Shown: positions 31,354-42,085, numbered from the stretch's first letter. The stretch: 64,000 bases of DNA from Meconema thalassinum (GCA_946902985.2 OX336388.2:222478467-222542466), one strand, 5' to 3'. Program-made: numbers and translations. Notes: generated by a model not told the origin, from the sequence alone.

Positions 31354-31364
31354 GTATAGCGCCA

Positions 31365-31847
31365 GGAATGGAATACGGACTCCTCACTGCGTCACAAAGT
31401 GGGTGAGATTTGGATTTAAGGCGTCTTACGAGTGTTGCGTGCATTTCCCCACCATTCAAAATTGCAGCTTAAATGGGCTGGGAATCGAATCCGAGATCCT
31501 CTACCTCTAACCCGCAGAGGAAGCCGAATGGGTTGTAATTGGACGTAGGACTTAGATTCTCTGCTGTCGGGACCTGTCTGTAATGTGCGCGTGTGTGGAG
31601 CTCCGTGTTATTAAGACATTCTCACAGCCGAGGGAGCACCCCACTACCAATCTTTATCTTATTTGAAACCTATAACCACAAGTTCTAATGAGCTAATTCG
31701 CCGGTTTCAATATGAAACTAAAGAGACTGGAGGGGACGAGGGATGAAGAAGACATCGGCCGTTAAACGATGTAACTGAGCGGACTGAGGGGTGAGCGTGG
31801 CTCGCCCAGCTTCATAACATCTTGTACGACACTCATAAAGAATATCT
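31365..31847. other. Unassigned; possible tRNA-like remnant
   Basis: At about 31,470-31,500 GGGAATCGAATCCGAGATCC resembles a reversed B-box region of a decayed SINE. The rest is unrecognised. Confidence 0.35.
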
Positions 31848-31858
31848 CTCTCCCTTCA

Positions 31859-32304
31859 AACATAGTCGGTAGCCTCTATGCCCAAGGTCGCGGGTTCAAA
31901 CCCGGCCGAAGTCGTCGGATTATTTAAGAGCTTTAAATATCCCTCAGTATGCATTCCTTCGGAGGGGAAGTAAAGCCGGTGGGCCCATGTCATAGATGTA
32001 TGCCATGTTAAAGAACCTTCCACTAACTAAACTTGTGTTAAGCAAAATTTGTAGGCGCTGGTTGCGATGGCATCTAGTAGTAGACAAGATCACAGCTAGG
32101 TGTCGTGAACGGTAGCATTTGGTAGCGAAAGTAGGAACTAATTGAAATTATCGTCTACAGTCCTTACTTAAATTAAAAACAGATATTACACACTAATACA
32201 GTCATCACAATTAATACCGGTTATCAGACAGATTCTACACACACCCAAAGTACACGGGGCTACATGACCGCGTTGTCGCAGCCCCTAAACTGAGGACCAA
32301 CCAA
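31859..32304 (+). mobile_element. tRNA-derived SINE (482-bp family), head damaged
   Basis: An 11-bp duplication CTCTCCCTTCA lies at 31,848-31,858 and 32,305-32,315. B box GGTTCAAACCC and the module CACGGGGCTACATGACCGCG are intact. The A-box region has an internal deletion (AGTCGGTAGCCTCTATGCCC). Confidence 0.87.
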
Positions 32305-32506
32305 CTCTCCCTTCATTATTTCTAGACAAGTTCAAATTACACTCATCGATCTTTAATTTAAAAAAAAAACATTTATAAAACAGTGTTACGTTAATAATCG
32401 AAATATAATGACAAAAATGTAGTTGTTTGAGTCTTCAGTCTTTTGACTGGTTTGATGCAACATTCCATGCCTCCCTGTCCTGAGCTAATAGTTTCATCTC
32501 TACATA

Positions 32507-32890
32507 AGCTTGCCACGGTGGGTCAGTGGTATTCGTGTCGGAATACCAACCCCCAGGCATGCAGGTTCGCTCCTGGCCGTGGTAAGTGATTTTTGAAAGG
32601 CGATAAAAATCTCTACACGCATGTCATACGTTGTTGGCATGTTAAAGAACCCATTTTGAAATCAGTGGGCCGTGTTCATAATCTCAGGATTTTCCGCCAG
32701 TACAACCGTTCCTCCATTCTCTACTAGAAAGCCCCATAGTGTCAAGGGGCTTAGATATCTAACCTCCTTCACTTTCATAGCGCTCCAAGGAACAACAACA
32801 TTCGACATGCAAGCTGTCCTCTGGGCGTCATAATAACAAAAGCTTGCACCCGGCATCCGAGGGCATACTATTATTATTATTATTATTATT
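32507..32890 (+). mobile_element. tRNA-derived SINE inside RT beta
   Basis: A perfect 11-bp duplication ATCTCTACATA lies at 32,496-32,506 and 32,891-32,901. It has the head GCTTGCCACGGTGGGTCAGT, B box GGTTCGCTCC and a tail of (TAT)n after GAGGGCATAC. It is the same family as 26,397-26,747. Confidence 0.92.
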
Positions 32891-33504
32891 ATCTCTACAT
32901 AGCTACCACACCTTAGACCCAAGGCAATCTGTTTAACATATTCTAACCTTGGTCTACCTCTACAGTTCTTTCCCTCGATCCTTCCTTCCATAACTAAGTT
33001 GTCATAGTATGTGTTCTACCAACCTACTTCTTCTCAGTCGCCAGAAACATCTTTCCTCTCCCACTTGTCTTAATACTTCTTCATTTGTTACCCTATCTAC
33101 CCATCTGATTTTAATCATTCTCCTGTAACACCACATTTCAAACGCTTCTACTCTCCTTTTTCCTGCTGCGCCAACGGCAACATTCAAAGTTTCACTTCCA
33201 TAGAGCGGCACGCTCCGGACAAAGACTTTCAAAAATGACATTCTAATTCCTAAAATCTTTACACGATGTCAACAGATTTTATTTCTGTAGAAATGCTTTC
33301 CTTGTCCGAACTAACCTACTTTTTATATCCCATTTGCTTCGTTCACCACTAATTACTTTGCTTCCTAAGTAGCAGAGGTCTCCTACTGCCTTTAGCTTTC
33401 CACCTGCCAATTGGACTTTAATAGGGGTTTCTGATTTATTTCGGCTGCATTCTATAATTTGTGTTTTACATTTATTAATTTTCATCGTGAATTATTTCTT
33501 CAAG

Positions 33505-34230
33505 CCCCCCAGGGGCTCACATCTAGTGGGTCGTTGTTTTGCGACCACGGGGCCCCAGCTGAGTCCGGCATTGCTTCCACTTACTTGTGCCGGGCTCCTC
33601 TCCGTCTTCTTTCCTGTCGACCTCACTTGGTCAACTCTTGTTCTCTTCCGACCCCGACGGTATTAGGGTATCCGAGGCCTAGGGAGTCTCTTCCTTTTCC
33701 GCCTTAATTGGTCCTTGTCTCATCTTTTCTGATACCCTCCTTCTGCGAGGGGTCAGCCTTCTTTTTCTTTTCCTGTTATCTCCTGCCTTTAGCTCAAGGC
33801 CCTCAAGGAGGCAGGTTGTTTGTAGCCCCTCCACTTCATGTGCACCCTAGATATTGCTACACCCTCAAGGGCTCACGGCTGGTGAGTTCGGGATTTGGCG
33901 ACCACGAGGGATTCCTGAGCTGGGTCCGATTTTCCCCCTTTTATCCATTACCTGTGGGGCGGACCCTCTCCTCTTTCACTTTCCTATCTGCCTTTCATGG
34001 CTCTCCTTCCTTCCAAGTCCCTCAATACGCATTCTTCGAGGCTTGAGGGCATTTCTTTTCCTCCTGTCCTTTATTTGCCTTATTCTCATTTTGTTTTCCA
34101 TTTTTTCTAGTATATAAGTTAGTTTTAGTTATAGTTTATATTTCATTATCATCTTCACGATCACCCAAACCATTAGGGGACGATAACCTAGATGTTAGGC
34201 CCCTTAAAACAACAATCATCATCATCATCA
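33505..34230 (+). mobile_element. Dimeric retroposon 'E', copy 2
   Basis: The copy begins CCCCCCAGGGGCTCACATCT and ends GGCCCCTTAAAACAACAATC then (ATC)n. The second half starts near 33,865 with CCCTCAAGGGCTCACGGCTG. It matches copy 1 at 13,456-14,156 end to end. Flanks CTTCAAG and CTTCCCTCAAG may be a damaged target duplication. The frames of 112 and 87 codons inside are not conserved with copy 1. Confidence 0.78.
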
Positions 34231-34328
34231 ACTTCCCTCAAGACAGAGTCCATACCATCTGACTCATTCAAATCCTCTGGCGTGTCGGCTAAGATGACGA
34301 TGTCATCAGCAAAGCTCGGAGTTGAAAT

Positions 34329-34559
34329 TATTTATATTACATTATTATTTCATATACATCTACTCCTATTCTATACTTCAATGTATAGAATGTTAACAAA
34401 TATAAATAAATACATAAATAAGTAAATAAATAAATAAATAACTGCACCTAGAAAACGCCGATCACCTTTTTGGAAAACATTCTCTATAACATTGTGCATT
34501 TGACAGAAGTAAACTCTCGATTTTATTCCACCTCTTCTCCACACATTTGCATGAAACTC

Positions 34560-34621
<62 letters not shown>

Positions 34622-35229
34622 GATAAAAAATAAAGAGTAGGGTCCAATTAAGTTCGAGGGAATCCACAAGGGGGCTAAGAATCATAAAAGAGAAAAGAAA
34701 AGACAATCGCTTTGCAATCTAATCTCAATTCCTCCGTATCCATACTAGGGCTATGTATGTGTATCTCTGTCCATGAATATATTTTTATCTTTGTCTTTTA
34801 CCTTCTTTGTCTCACACCAAAATGTTGTGTTGTGTGAGATAGAGTAAGAGAGAGTGAGAGAGATAGAATGAACGCAATCGCCGGGCTTGCGACCGCCATG
34901 TTGAAACCCGCTTCTAACGGCACTTTAGGGACCATGATTACAATTAAGAGGATTGGAGTCGTAATGGCAGGGCCATGTTGTGTGACGTCATACCAACAGC
35001 TTTTCCTTGCCAAAGAGTTCAACTCCCAAAGCTTACTAGACGATCTCTTTGGCGAATCCCACTTCCCTCCAAACACACCACGTGTGCTGTGGATTCGTAT
35101 AAAAACACTATTAACTACTGCATATTGGAACGCGAGAATGAAAATGTCCCCTAAAAATGGCACCACATCCTATGAGCAGGATTCATCATTGAAGGTAAAA
35201 AAAAAAAAAAAAAAAGAAACCTTAGACGA
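34329..35229. other. Unassigned; (AG)n and a CRE palindrome
   Basis: An (AG)n run spans about 34,566-34,615. TGACGTCA at 34,983-34,990 is a consensus CRE. The 123-codon plus-strand frame at 34,868-35,239 has no family features and ends in poly-Lys from an A run, so I do not call it. Confidence 0.4.
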
Positions 35230-35416
35230 AATTTCGTAATTATTGAGGTTATGTGTTTAATATCCCTTCTTTTCGTTGACGATATTGTACTTGTACAAGA
35301 AACACGTCTTGAACTCCAGCGTCAAGCGCAAATATGGATGGAAAGGTTGGCTACCTATGGACTGCGCCTTAATTTCCAGGAGACAGAATATCTTGAATAT
35401 GGCCCGCAAACCGATG
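35230..35416 (+). pseudogene. RTE-like RT, part before Transib-like insertion (family gamma)
   Basis: The frame contains LLFVDDIVLVQETRLELQRQ, with the F-x-D-D catalytic motif C of reverse transcriptase, then ERLATYGLRLNFQETEYLEY. It breaks exactly at the left end of the 809-bp element. It resumes in the same frame at 36,226 once one 5-bp target copy is removed. The 5' side is truncated after an A-rich run at about 35,200-35,215. Confidence 0.85.
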
Positions 35417-36225
35417 CACAGTGGGTCAAAATCGAAATCTAGGGGGACAAAATTATCTTTAAGTTTTAATCATGAATTTGGAGTGAAAGCAACGTATATA
35501 ATGTGTTTACTTCATAATAAACATCAGTTAAGACTTTTTTAAGCTGCGTCTACACATGCAAGAAATTGTCTATGACTAGGAGTTGCAAAGAGCATTCAGT
35601 TATCTCTTCATAACAATTTTCTACCCCTAATTTACTTTTAACAAAGTCACAAAGTTCCACTTTTGACATAATCGTCGAACCCAGTGCTTCAAACAGTTGT
35701 AATCGTGTGAGAACTGGTTGCGCGGCATCTTCTAAAACGTAAAATAACAAAGTAAGTTGCAAAAAGATGCAAAAAATCTTATAACAGGCATAAACTACAA
35801 GACTTTATCTACATTTTAACATTAAGTAGAAAGTGACGCAGAGTGGCGCGACATACTAAAAATCTAAGTGAAAATATAATTTTAAATATAATAGTTAAAT
35901 ATTATATAACGCAAATATAGCTAAAATTACGTAACAATTACGCCCATTAATAACTGAAACACGTTACAAAGATCAGACCTTCAGCTGCATGTTCCATCTT
36001 AAAGCATCACACTAACCACAAAGACAACCAAACCACAGCCACTTACATTCACCCTCCAATTCAGACTGCTCGAACAGTGGTGACAGATTTACACTAAGAT
36101 GAGTTTATATCCCAGAATAGTGAGCGGCAATTATATGAGAATGCTGTAGAAGTAATAAATTTTGATTTTTTAATTATGAAAATAAATAATTTCGTCCTCC
36201 TAGATTTCGAGTTTGACCCACTGTG
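35417..36225. mobile_element. Non-autonomous Transib-like element with RSS-like ends
   Basis: This 809-bp element has about 40-bp inverted repeats (three mismatches). Each end reads CACAGTG, then 23 bp, then ACAAAATTA (left) or ACGAAATTA (right), the heptamer-23-nonamer layout of V(D)J recombination signals and of Transib ends. A perfect 5-bp duplication CGATG lies at 35,412-35,416 and 36,226-36,230, the size Transib makes. Removing element and one CGATG rejoins an RT frame. One 70-codon minus-strand frame (35,762-35,550) inside is unrecognised, and no DDE core is visible. Confidence 0.82.
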
Positions 36226-36605
36226 CGATGGCACTGTCCAAATTAGCGATCAAGATCTGTCCAAGACAAATAACTTTAAATATCTAGGATCGGTTATCAC
36301 GTCAAATGGTGATGTCACTTTAGATACCCGGGCGAGGGAAAATGCGGCCTGGTTCAAATGGAAACAGGTCACTGGTGTCCTCTGCGACAAAAAGATGCCT
36401 AAATACCTAAAGGCAAAATTTTATAAGACAGTTGTACGTCCGGCAGCAGTTTATGGGGCAGAATCCCGCCCAATGACAAGAAAACATGAACAGGCCATGC
36501 CCGAGTTGGACACTTGGACTGTCTAGATATGACCATGTCAGAAATGCAGATGTTCGACAACAATTAGGTGTCACACCAATTACGGAGAAAGTGAGGCCAC
36601 AATCG
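36226..36605 (+). pseudogene. RTE-like RT, part after Transib-like insertion (family gamma)
   Basis: It continues the gamma RT with DLSKTNNFKYLGSVITSNGD, RARENAAWFKWKQVTGVLCD, KFYKTVVRPAAVYGAESRPM and, after one frameshift, LSRYDHVRNADVRQQLGVTP. These are post-palm blocks of an RTE-like retrotransposon. Similarity ends near 36,605. Confidence 0.85.
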
Positions 36606-37380
36606 TCAAAATTGTTTAACTAAACGTTTTTACTGAACTGGACCCCGAGTGGTCTTAATGTAATTTCAAAAATGGTTTGGACATTCAAAAATCCCTCAAC
36701 TTGGGCGTGAATCGAACCCAGAACTTCCAGAGATAATGGTGAACTAAACTGTTGGTAGCTTGCAGCTGCACCACACCTTCCTGTGCCATGACGTAAGCAA
36801 TTCAAAGACTGGATTTCAAACAAAACAAAAACAAGCCACGTCATTATTCTATTACAGAAAGCAATCACAAAAGACTTTACACAGTATCTCTCATCAATTC
36901 TATTGAATCTATTATACTGAAGGATAATCCTACAGCAGAAGGAATGTCTTCGTGTTTAAGCTCTTTGATCAATACTTCCTCCCTTTTCGTATCTCTCCCC
37001 CACCCCCTTTTCTCTCCACCCCCACCCCCTCGTGTAACAAATGAAGATCTTGCAGCAATCACGGACCCAAATCCCCCCCAGTGCCTCATTTCAATAGATT
37101 GAAACAAAATGGCGTCATGGTCTTCAATTGTCTTATATAACGCAAGGTACATACGATTATGCTCAAGTGCCTTAGGCCTAGCGCTTAAGGTGTAATCTCA
37201 TAACTTTTATGGCCTTGTGTCGTTAAGCTGTTCTATCGCACACTTTTATGACTTTTCACAACCCTTTCAGCCTTGTATTCAGGGCAGGGGGGTAACGGTA
37301 ACTCCACTTCTTTTTACAATAACGAACATTCTGAAATCAATGACAATTGTGTTTCACATTATATTTTTTAATGTTGAGAA
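36606..37380. other. tRNA-like SINE remnant and unassigned sequence
   Basis: At about 36,690-36,790 a minus-strand B-box-like GGTTCGATTCACG marks a SINE remnant. The rest, including a C-rich stretch at 36,985-37,080, is unassigned. Confidence 0.4.
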
Positions 37381-37413
37381 CATTTCTGGCGACTGCTAAT
37401 AAAGAAAAGAGTT
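37381..37413 (+). pseudogene. Micro-fragment of RT beta
   Basis: CATTTCTGGCGACTGCTAAT followed by AAAGAAAAGAGTT matches the beta RT block at 21,148-21,175 and 44,148-44,178. Only about 33 bp are present. Confidence 0.6.
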
Positions 37414-38107
37414 GGTGTCCGTACTCAAACTAACGGTTATTGCCAGTCAGAGGTGCTTGCTTCAATTGAAACGATCATCGTTATTTGAAAACATTTCAGA
37501 TGATTTGATGAACAATTTAACAAATCATTTTACTTCTGTAAAATGGAATATTTTTTTATTTTTTTTTCGGTCAATGAAATCTTCTACAATGTCATCAAAA
37601 TCAATTTCCCGCGGAACATCTGACTCGATATACATTAAACTTAGCATGTCTAATCGTTCTTGTGACCTGATACTTCTTTGCGCACTTTTGATCCGTTTCA
37701 ATTTTGAAAACGAGCGCTCCGCAGAACAATTCGTTATCATGAGGGTCAGGAAAATGCGAAAAGCAATTTCAACGTTCAGAAAAAACAGACTCAAGCTTGT
37801 CTCGAATAAGAATTTCGTAAAGTTCAGAATGAGTGAACTCAGTTTTTAAAGGACATTGTAATTTAATATATTGCTGAAACTGTCTCAGTTCTGGATATTT
37901 TTTTTCTAAATCTTCGGAATAAAATTGAACTAAATTAGAAATTGCTTGAGGGCCCCAGATAATTGGGGGCCCTAGGCCTGGGCCTAATGGGTAATACAGC
38001 ACTGTCCACACCCCTGGCAGTCGCGCCCTAGGAGAAATTTCCAAATGTTGCTAAGTTTGAAACCATCTTCGCAATAACTGTTAGTTTGAGTATGAACACC
38101 AACTCGT
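37404..38107. repeat. Inverted repeats bracketing the hAT remnant
   Basis: TTGGTGTCCGTACTCAAACT (37,404) and the reverse complement of AGTTTGAGTATGAACACCAA (ending 38,106) form about 35-bp inverted repeats, four mismatches, 700 bp apart. They may be ends of a separate element or a rearrangement footprint. Confidence 0.55.
37500..38044 (-). pseudogene. hAT transposase C-terminal dimerisation domain remnant
   Basis: On the minus strand two overlapping frames carry YPELRQFQQYIKLQ and ELYEILIRDKLESVF (upper), then NVEIAFRIFLTLMITNCSAE, RSFSKLKRIKSAQRSIRSQE and RLDMLSLMYIESDVPREIDF (lower). The A-E-R-S-F-S-x-L-K and R-L-x-x-L-x-L blocks identify the hAT C-terminal dimerisation domain, closest in style to ZMYM1-like hAT proteins. 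One frameshift lies near 37,780. The upstream part runs into a G/C-rich segment without coding similarity. Confidence 0.8.
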
Positions 38108-38548
38108 ACCTACCCATGAGTAAGGCTGCTGCAATGTCAGCCGAAACGTCGGGAAATAATAACCGATATACGACGTGGCTCAATCCTGTAAGCCTAGATA
38201 ATAAGCTAGACACCGGCCGCGAAAGTCTACGATCTAAATACTTTAGTTAGGCTACTATTAGGAGCTAACTTAACTCCACCATAGCCGGTCCCAAGCCCGG
38301 TTGAGAAAGGAGGAGGGAGTTTGGTTACACCCTGTAGAGATCTAAATTGATAATAGAAGCACAGAGAGTAGCGACGAATATCAAATCGTGAAGTAACCAG
38401 AAGGTGGGCACAGACGCTCCCACCCCCACTGTGCTTTGGAGACTGTGGGCCAATACCCCTCATCTCCGAGATAATATTATTACTGAAACTGCAACAGAGA
38501 AAAACCGGACGGATAAAATGACGACGATCTTTAGCATGAAACAGGTTA
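38108..38548. other. MITE-like scrap and unassigned sequence
   Basis: At 38,130-38,170 GTCAGCCGAAACGTCGGGAA recalls the arm motif of the fold-back at 16.4 kb. The remainder is unassigned. Confidence 0.35.
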
Positions 38549-38867
38549 CGAAAATTGGATAAATTGAGGAGAGAAGAAGCGGGTTTCCGGAAAAATAGGT
38601 CATGTGTTGATCAAATAAACACATTAAGGATCATAGTGGAACAAAGCCATGAATGGAATGCAACATTAAAAGGAGAAAATGGGGATGGATAGGTCACTGT
38701 CTGAGAAAAGGGGATGCCATAGAGAAAGAAGCACTTAGATGGGACCCGCAAGGAACAAGATAAAGGGGAAGACCTAAGATGACCTGGAAAAGAAGCGTGG
38801 AGGAAGAGATGAGGGAAGAACGCAAATCCTGGGCAGATCAACAACAGATTGCCAGGAGAGGAGACCA
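38549..38867 (+). pseudogene. Non-LTR RT, internally deleted (family delta)
   Basis: The first part reads RKLDKLRREEAGFRKNRSCV then DQINTLRIIVEQSHEWN, an RT palm block (A-G-F-R-x-x-R-S). It jumps directly to C-terminal blocks WGWIGHCLRKGDAIEKEALR and MTWKRSVEEEMREER, so the catalytic core was deleted. The last codons, QWRIFVAALCSERG, continue into a 77-bp minisatellite. Confidence 0.8.
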
Positions 38868-39778
38868 ATGAAGGATCTTTGTTGCAGCCCTTTGCTCCGA
38901 AAGGGGAGACAGGACATGTCAGGAGCTAACATGAGAAGAGACCAATGGAGGATCTTTGTTGCAGCCCTTTGCTCCGAAAGGGGACACATGACATGTCAGG
39001 AGCTAACAGGAGAGGAGACCAATGGAGGATCTTTGTTGCAGCCCTTTGCTCCGAAAGGGGACACAGGACATGTCAGGAGCTAACAGGAGAGGAGACCAAT
39101 GGAGGATCTTTGTTGCAGCCCTTTGCTCCGAAAGGGGACACATGACATGTCAGGAGCTAACATGAGAAGAGACCAATGGAGGATCTTTGTTGCAGCCCTT
39201 TGCTCCGAAAGGGGACACATGACATGTCAGGAGCTAACAGGAGAGGAGACCAATGGAGGATCTTTGTTGCAGCCCTTTGCTCCGAAAGGGGACACATGAC
39301 ATGCCAGGAGCTAACAGGAGAAGAGACCAATGGAGGATCTTTGTTGCAGCCCTTTGCTCCGAAAGGGGACACATGACATGCCAGGAGCTAACAGGAGAAG
39401 TGACCAATGGAGGATCTTTGTTGCAGCCCTTTGCTCCGAAAGGGGACACAGGACATGTCAGGAGCTAACAGGAGAGGAGACCAATGGAGGATCATTGTTG
39501 CAGCCCTTTGCTCCGAAAGGGGACACAGGATATGCCAGGAGCTAACAGGAGAAGGGACCAATGGAGAATCATTGTTGCAGCCCATTGCTCCGAAAGGGGA
39601 GACAGGACATGTCAGGAGCTAACAGGAGAGGAGACCAACGGAGGATCTTTGTTGCAGCCCTTTGCTCCGAAAGGGGACACAGGACATGTCAGGAGCCAAC
39701 AGGAGAAGAGACCAATGGAGGATCTTTGTTGCAGCCCTTTGCTCCGAAAGGGGACACAGGACATGTGAGGAGCTAACT
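38868..39778. repeat. 77-bp minisatellite grown from an RT C-terminus
   Basis: Twelve units start at 38,868 and every 77 bp, the last partial. The first unit is the natural end of the delta RT (WRIFVAALCSERG), so the array arose by duplication of LINE coding sequence. Since 77 is not a multiple of three, each unit shifts frame and the open frames are artefacts. Units differ at only a few sites (GACACA/GAGACA, AGGAGA/ATGAGA), which suggests recent or homogenised expansion. Confidence 0.92.
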
Positions 39779-40607
39779 TACCTAACGCTGCTCAGTCATT
39801 CCAATCCTGATAATAATGTATTTGTTAATGATAGGGGGTAAGCATGTTGTCATTTCTTCTAATACGATGTCGTGTTGTTCAGATCAAACCGCGAAGAAGT
39901 GCAGCTGCGGATTCTATATTGAACATTAAATTATTTACACCTGCAGGTGTCGAAACTCGCTTTCAAAGCGTGTCACTCTAAGTGAACGATTGAATGTGGA
40001 ATCTTAATCTTCACCCACAAGACAGTGGCATCATGAAGACAGCTTAAGGTATTAAGAAACTAATTTTACAGTGCTAAAAGATTTGAATCCTTCGGAATGG
40101 AATAGGGCCCACGGTCAGAAGCGTTTTTGCGTTTCTGAAAACGTGTAAATGTTTCCTAAAAGTAATATCCCCACAAATGGGAACACAGTTTTGAAAATTG
40201 TGTACAGTGGTGTGAAAATTATTTCAAAGAAGAGGTGAAAATCGTTTACGACCGCACTGTACCAACGTTACGATAGACTTTTTCAATTAATTCTAGTGTG
40301 AAGTTTTGGACCATCTGCCGTTTAGTCCAAACGAGCACTGAATTATTTTCACCTTTCTCGAGAATTGAAGTCAACAGGGAAACACTTCAGGAGACTCTCC
40401 AGACGCACCCACCTCAGTGGCGGCAGAATATTTTCCCGAGGGCATTGGAAAGCTGGTGTAACGATACAACAAATGTTTGAATAGTTTTGGTGATTATGTT
40501 GAGACATAAGAATAAAACAAGCAAACATATAGTAGTAAAATCAGTTTGGTATGTCAATCTCTTATTTTTATACAATCCATCGGAACTTGAAAAAAAAAAC
40601 AGCCCTC

Positions 40608-40640
<33 letters not shown>

Positions 40641-40864
40641 GAGTCATACTTTCTACGTGTCGCGTAGTAAGGCTGTTCTTGGGCAATCAGGCGTGAAGGA
40701 GTGGGGGAAAAGCGTAAAGGTACTACTGAATGCAGTCACCAAGAATTTGCTCCTTATGATAATACGGTATCTGGGATTGTAAATGTTTTCTTTCCAGCAA
40801 ATATGCTGAGAATGTGTAAGCGCATGCAAAAAAAAAAAAACATAATAATACTTATATTTGTTTT
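39779..40864. other. Unassigned; (AAT)n at 40,610
   Basis: No gene or element end recognised apart from an (AAT)n tract at 40,610-40,640 and an A run near 40,830. Confidence 0.4.
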
Positions 40865-41160
40865 CGTGTGGCCTCCTCAGAGGCCGAGTGCAGGTCTTTC
40901 TATTCGACGCCCGTGGGCGACCTGTGCGTCGGGATGAGAGATGGAATGGATGAAGATGAATGAAACTGGGCAAGGATTTGGAAGAAAGTGGCCGTGGCCT
41001 GTTAGAAGGTACCGTCCCAGCATTTGCTTGGAGTTGAAAATGAGGAAACCACGGAAAACCACTTCAAGGACGACCGACGGTGGGGCTCGAACCCACGCAT
41101 ATACCGAGCCAGCAGAGACCTTGGCCCCATGACCTAACGCTGCGCTTTAGCTAGCGTAGC
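40865..41160 (-). mobile_element. tRNA-derived SINE with 'GGCCACACGA' tail
   Basis: The minus-strand head at the right has B box GGTTCGAGCCCC and the core CAAGCAAATGCTGGGACGG. The 3' end is GAGGAGGCCACACGAAAAC, matching the tail of the SINE at 26,965-27,202. The core and the tail come from two different families in this window. Confidence 0.72.
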
Positions 41161-41194
41161 CACTGCTGTCGGTATAATAATAAAAATAATAATA

Positions 41195-41515
41195 AAAAGG
41201 GAAACTCTCTGATTTAGCGAGAAAAAAGAGAATAGTCTTATGGCCATATCGTGAGATTACCTTCCACAAGTTTGACCCATCGTTTGCTCAGTTTCTGGCA
41301 CAATAAGAAGGTTCGTACCACGTGGCTGACGGAAACTGAGAGGGACATTAACGAACTGGAAATGTCAGATCTGCATGACAGAGGCGTGCTTTGAAGAAAG
41401 TCCATGGTGTTCAGGAGAAACCTCGGAAGAATGGTATCCCCTGGACTATTGAAAGAAAGGAGTTACCCTGGCAGGAAATGCGTCAATACTGGGCGAAGAT
41501 CAAGACCCTGATCAA
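41195..41515 (+). pseudogene. Non-LTR RT C-terminal tail (family Q) placed upstream of RT palm
   Basis: LTHRLLSFWHNKKVRTTWLT, TERDINELEMSDLHDRG and WQEMRQYWAKIKTLIK are the extreme C-terminus of the family-Q RT. The equivalent region at 55,720-55,960 is followed by a 3' UTR. Here it runs in frame into N-terminal RT palm sequence at 41,516, which is the wrong order for a normal copy. Confidence 0.75.
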
Positions 41516-42085
41516 ACGGCTCAAGAAGAATAAAAGTCCGGGTGAAGATGGAATACAGACAGATATGATCCAGGAAGGAGGAGAGAAACTATCAGAAAAA
41601 CTGCACAGGCTGATACAATCAATCTAGATCAAAGAAGAACTACCGTCAGAATGGAAAACAGCTCTGATTTGTCCAATCTATAAGAAGAGTGACAAATTGA
41701 AATGTGATAACTATCGAGGAATCGCCCTGCTTAACGTCTTTTACAAGATCTTGTCCAACTACCTCATAGATAGAATTCAACCAGTGGCAGAATCAGTGCT
41801 TGGTGAATACCAGGGAGGCTTTCGGCTGGGGCGTTCCACAGTAGATAATATCTTCGTTCTCCGACAGCTCACTGAAAAACTGGGTGAATATGACAAAGAA
41901 CTCCACGTGTTATTCGTAGATTTCAAGAAGGCCTATGATTGCATACACCGAAAGAGCCTACTCAGATGCCTAAGAGAGTTTGGAATGGCTGAGAAACTCA
42001 TCAATTTGGTAAAGTAAACAACTCAATGAAGGTAAAAATAAAGGAGCTTTGAATAAACGTGGTCCTAAGTAGGCTGATTTGAGAC

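Larger units (their letters stand above)
32412..34328 (-). pseudogene. Non-LTR RT (beta) with two nested insertions
   Basis: This is one minus-strand RT gene in three pieces. At 34,231-34,326 is the catalytic motif C region FADDIVILADTPEDLNES. At 33,002-33,490 are MKINKCKTQIIECSRNKSET, LCYLGSKVISGERSKWDIK, SFLKVFVRSVPLYGSETLNV and VTNEEVLRQVGEERCFWRL. At 32,902-33,001 and 32,412-32,495 are the last codons and the tail ending AAGACTCAAACAACTA. Retroposon E (33,505-34,230) and a SINE (32,507-32,890) interrupt it. Frameshifts and a stop near 33,245 add to the damage. Confidence 0.83.

Noticed and set aside
34868..35239. 123-codon plus-strand frame
   Set aside because: No recognisable domain, an overlapping minus-strand frame of equal length, and it ends in poly-Lys from an A run.
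35364..35442. Natural end of the RT protein at the stop at 35,440
   Set aside because: The last codons are read from the Transib-like terminal repeat. The true RT frame continues at 36,226.
38868..39776. Series of 66-94 codon frames with repeated 'CCSPLLRKG'
   Set aside because: The 77-bp unit is not a multiple of three, so the frames simply cycle through the array.
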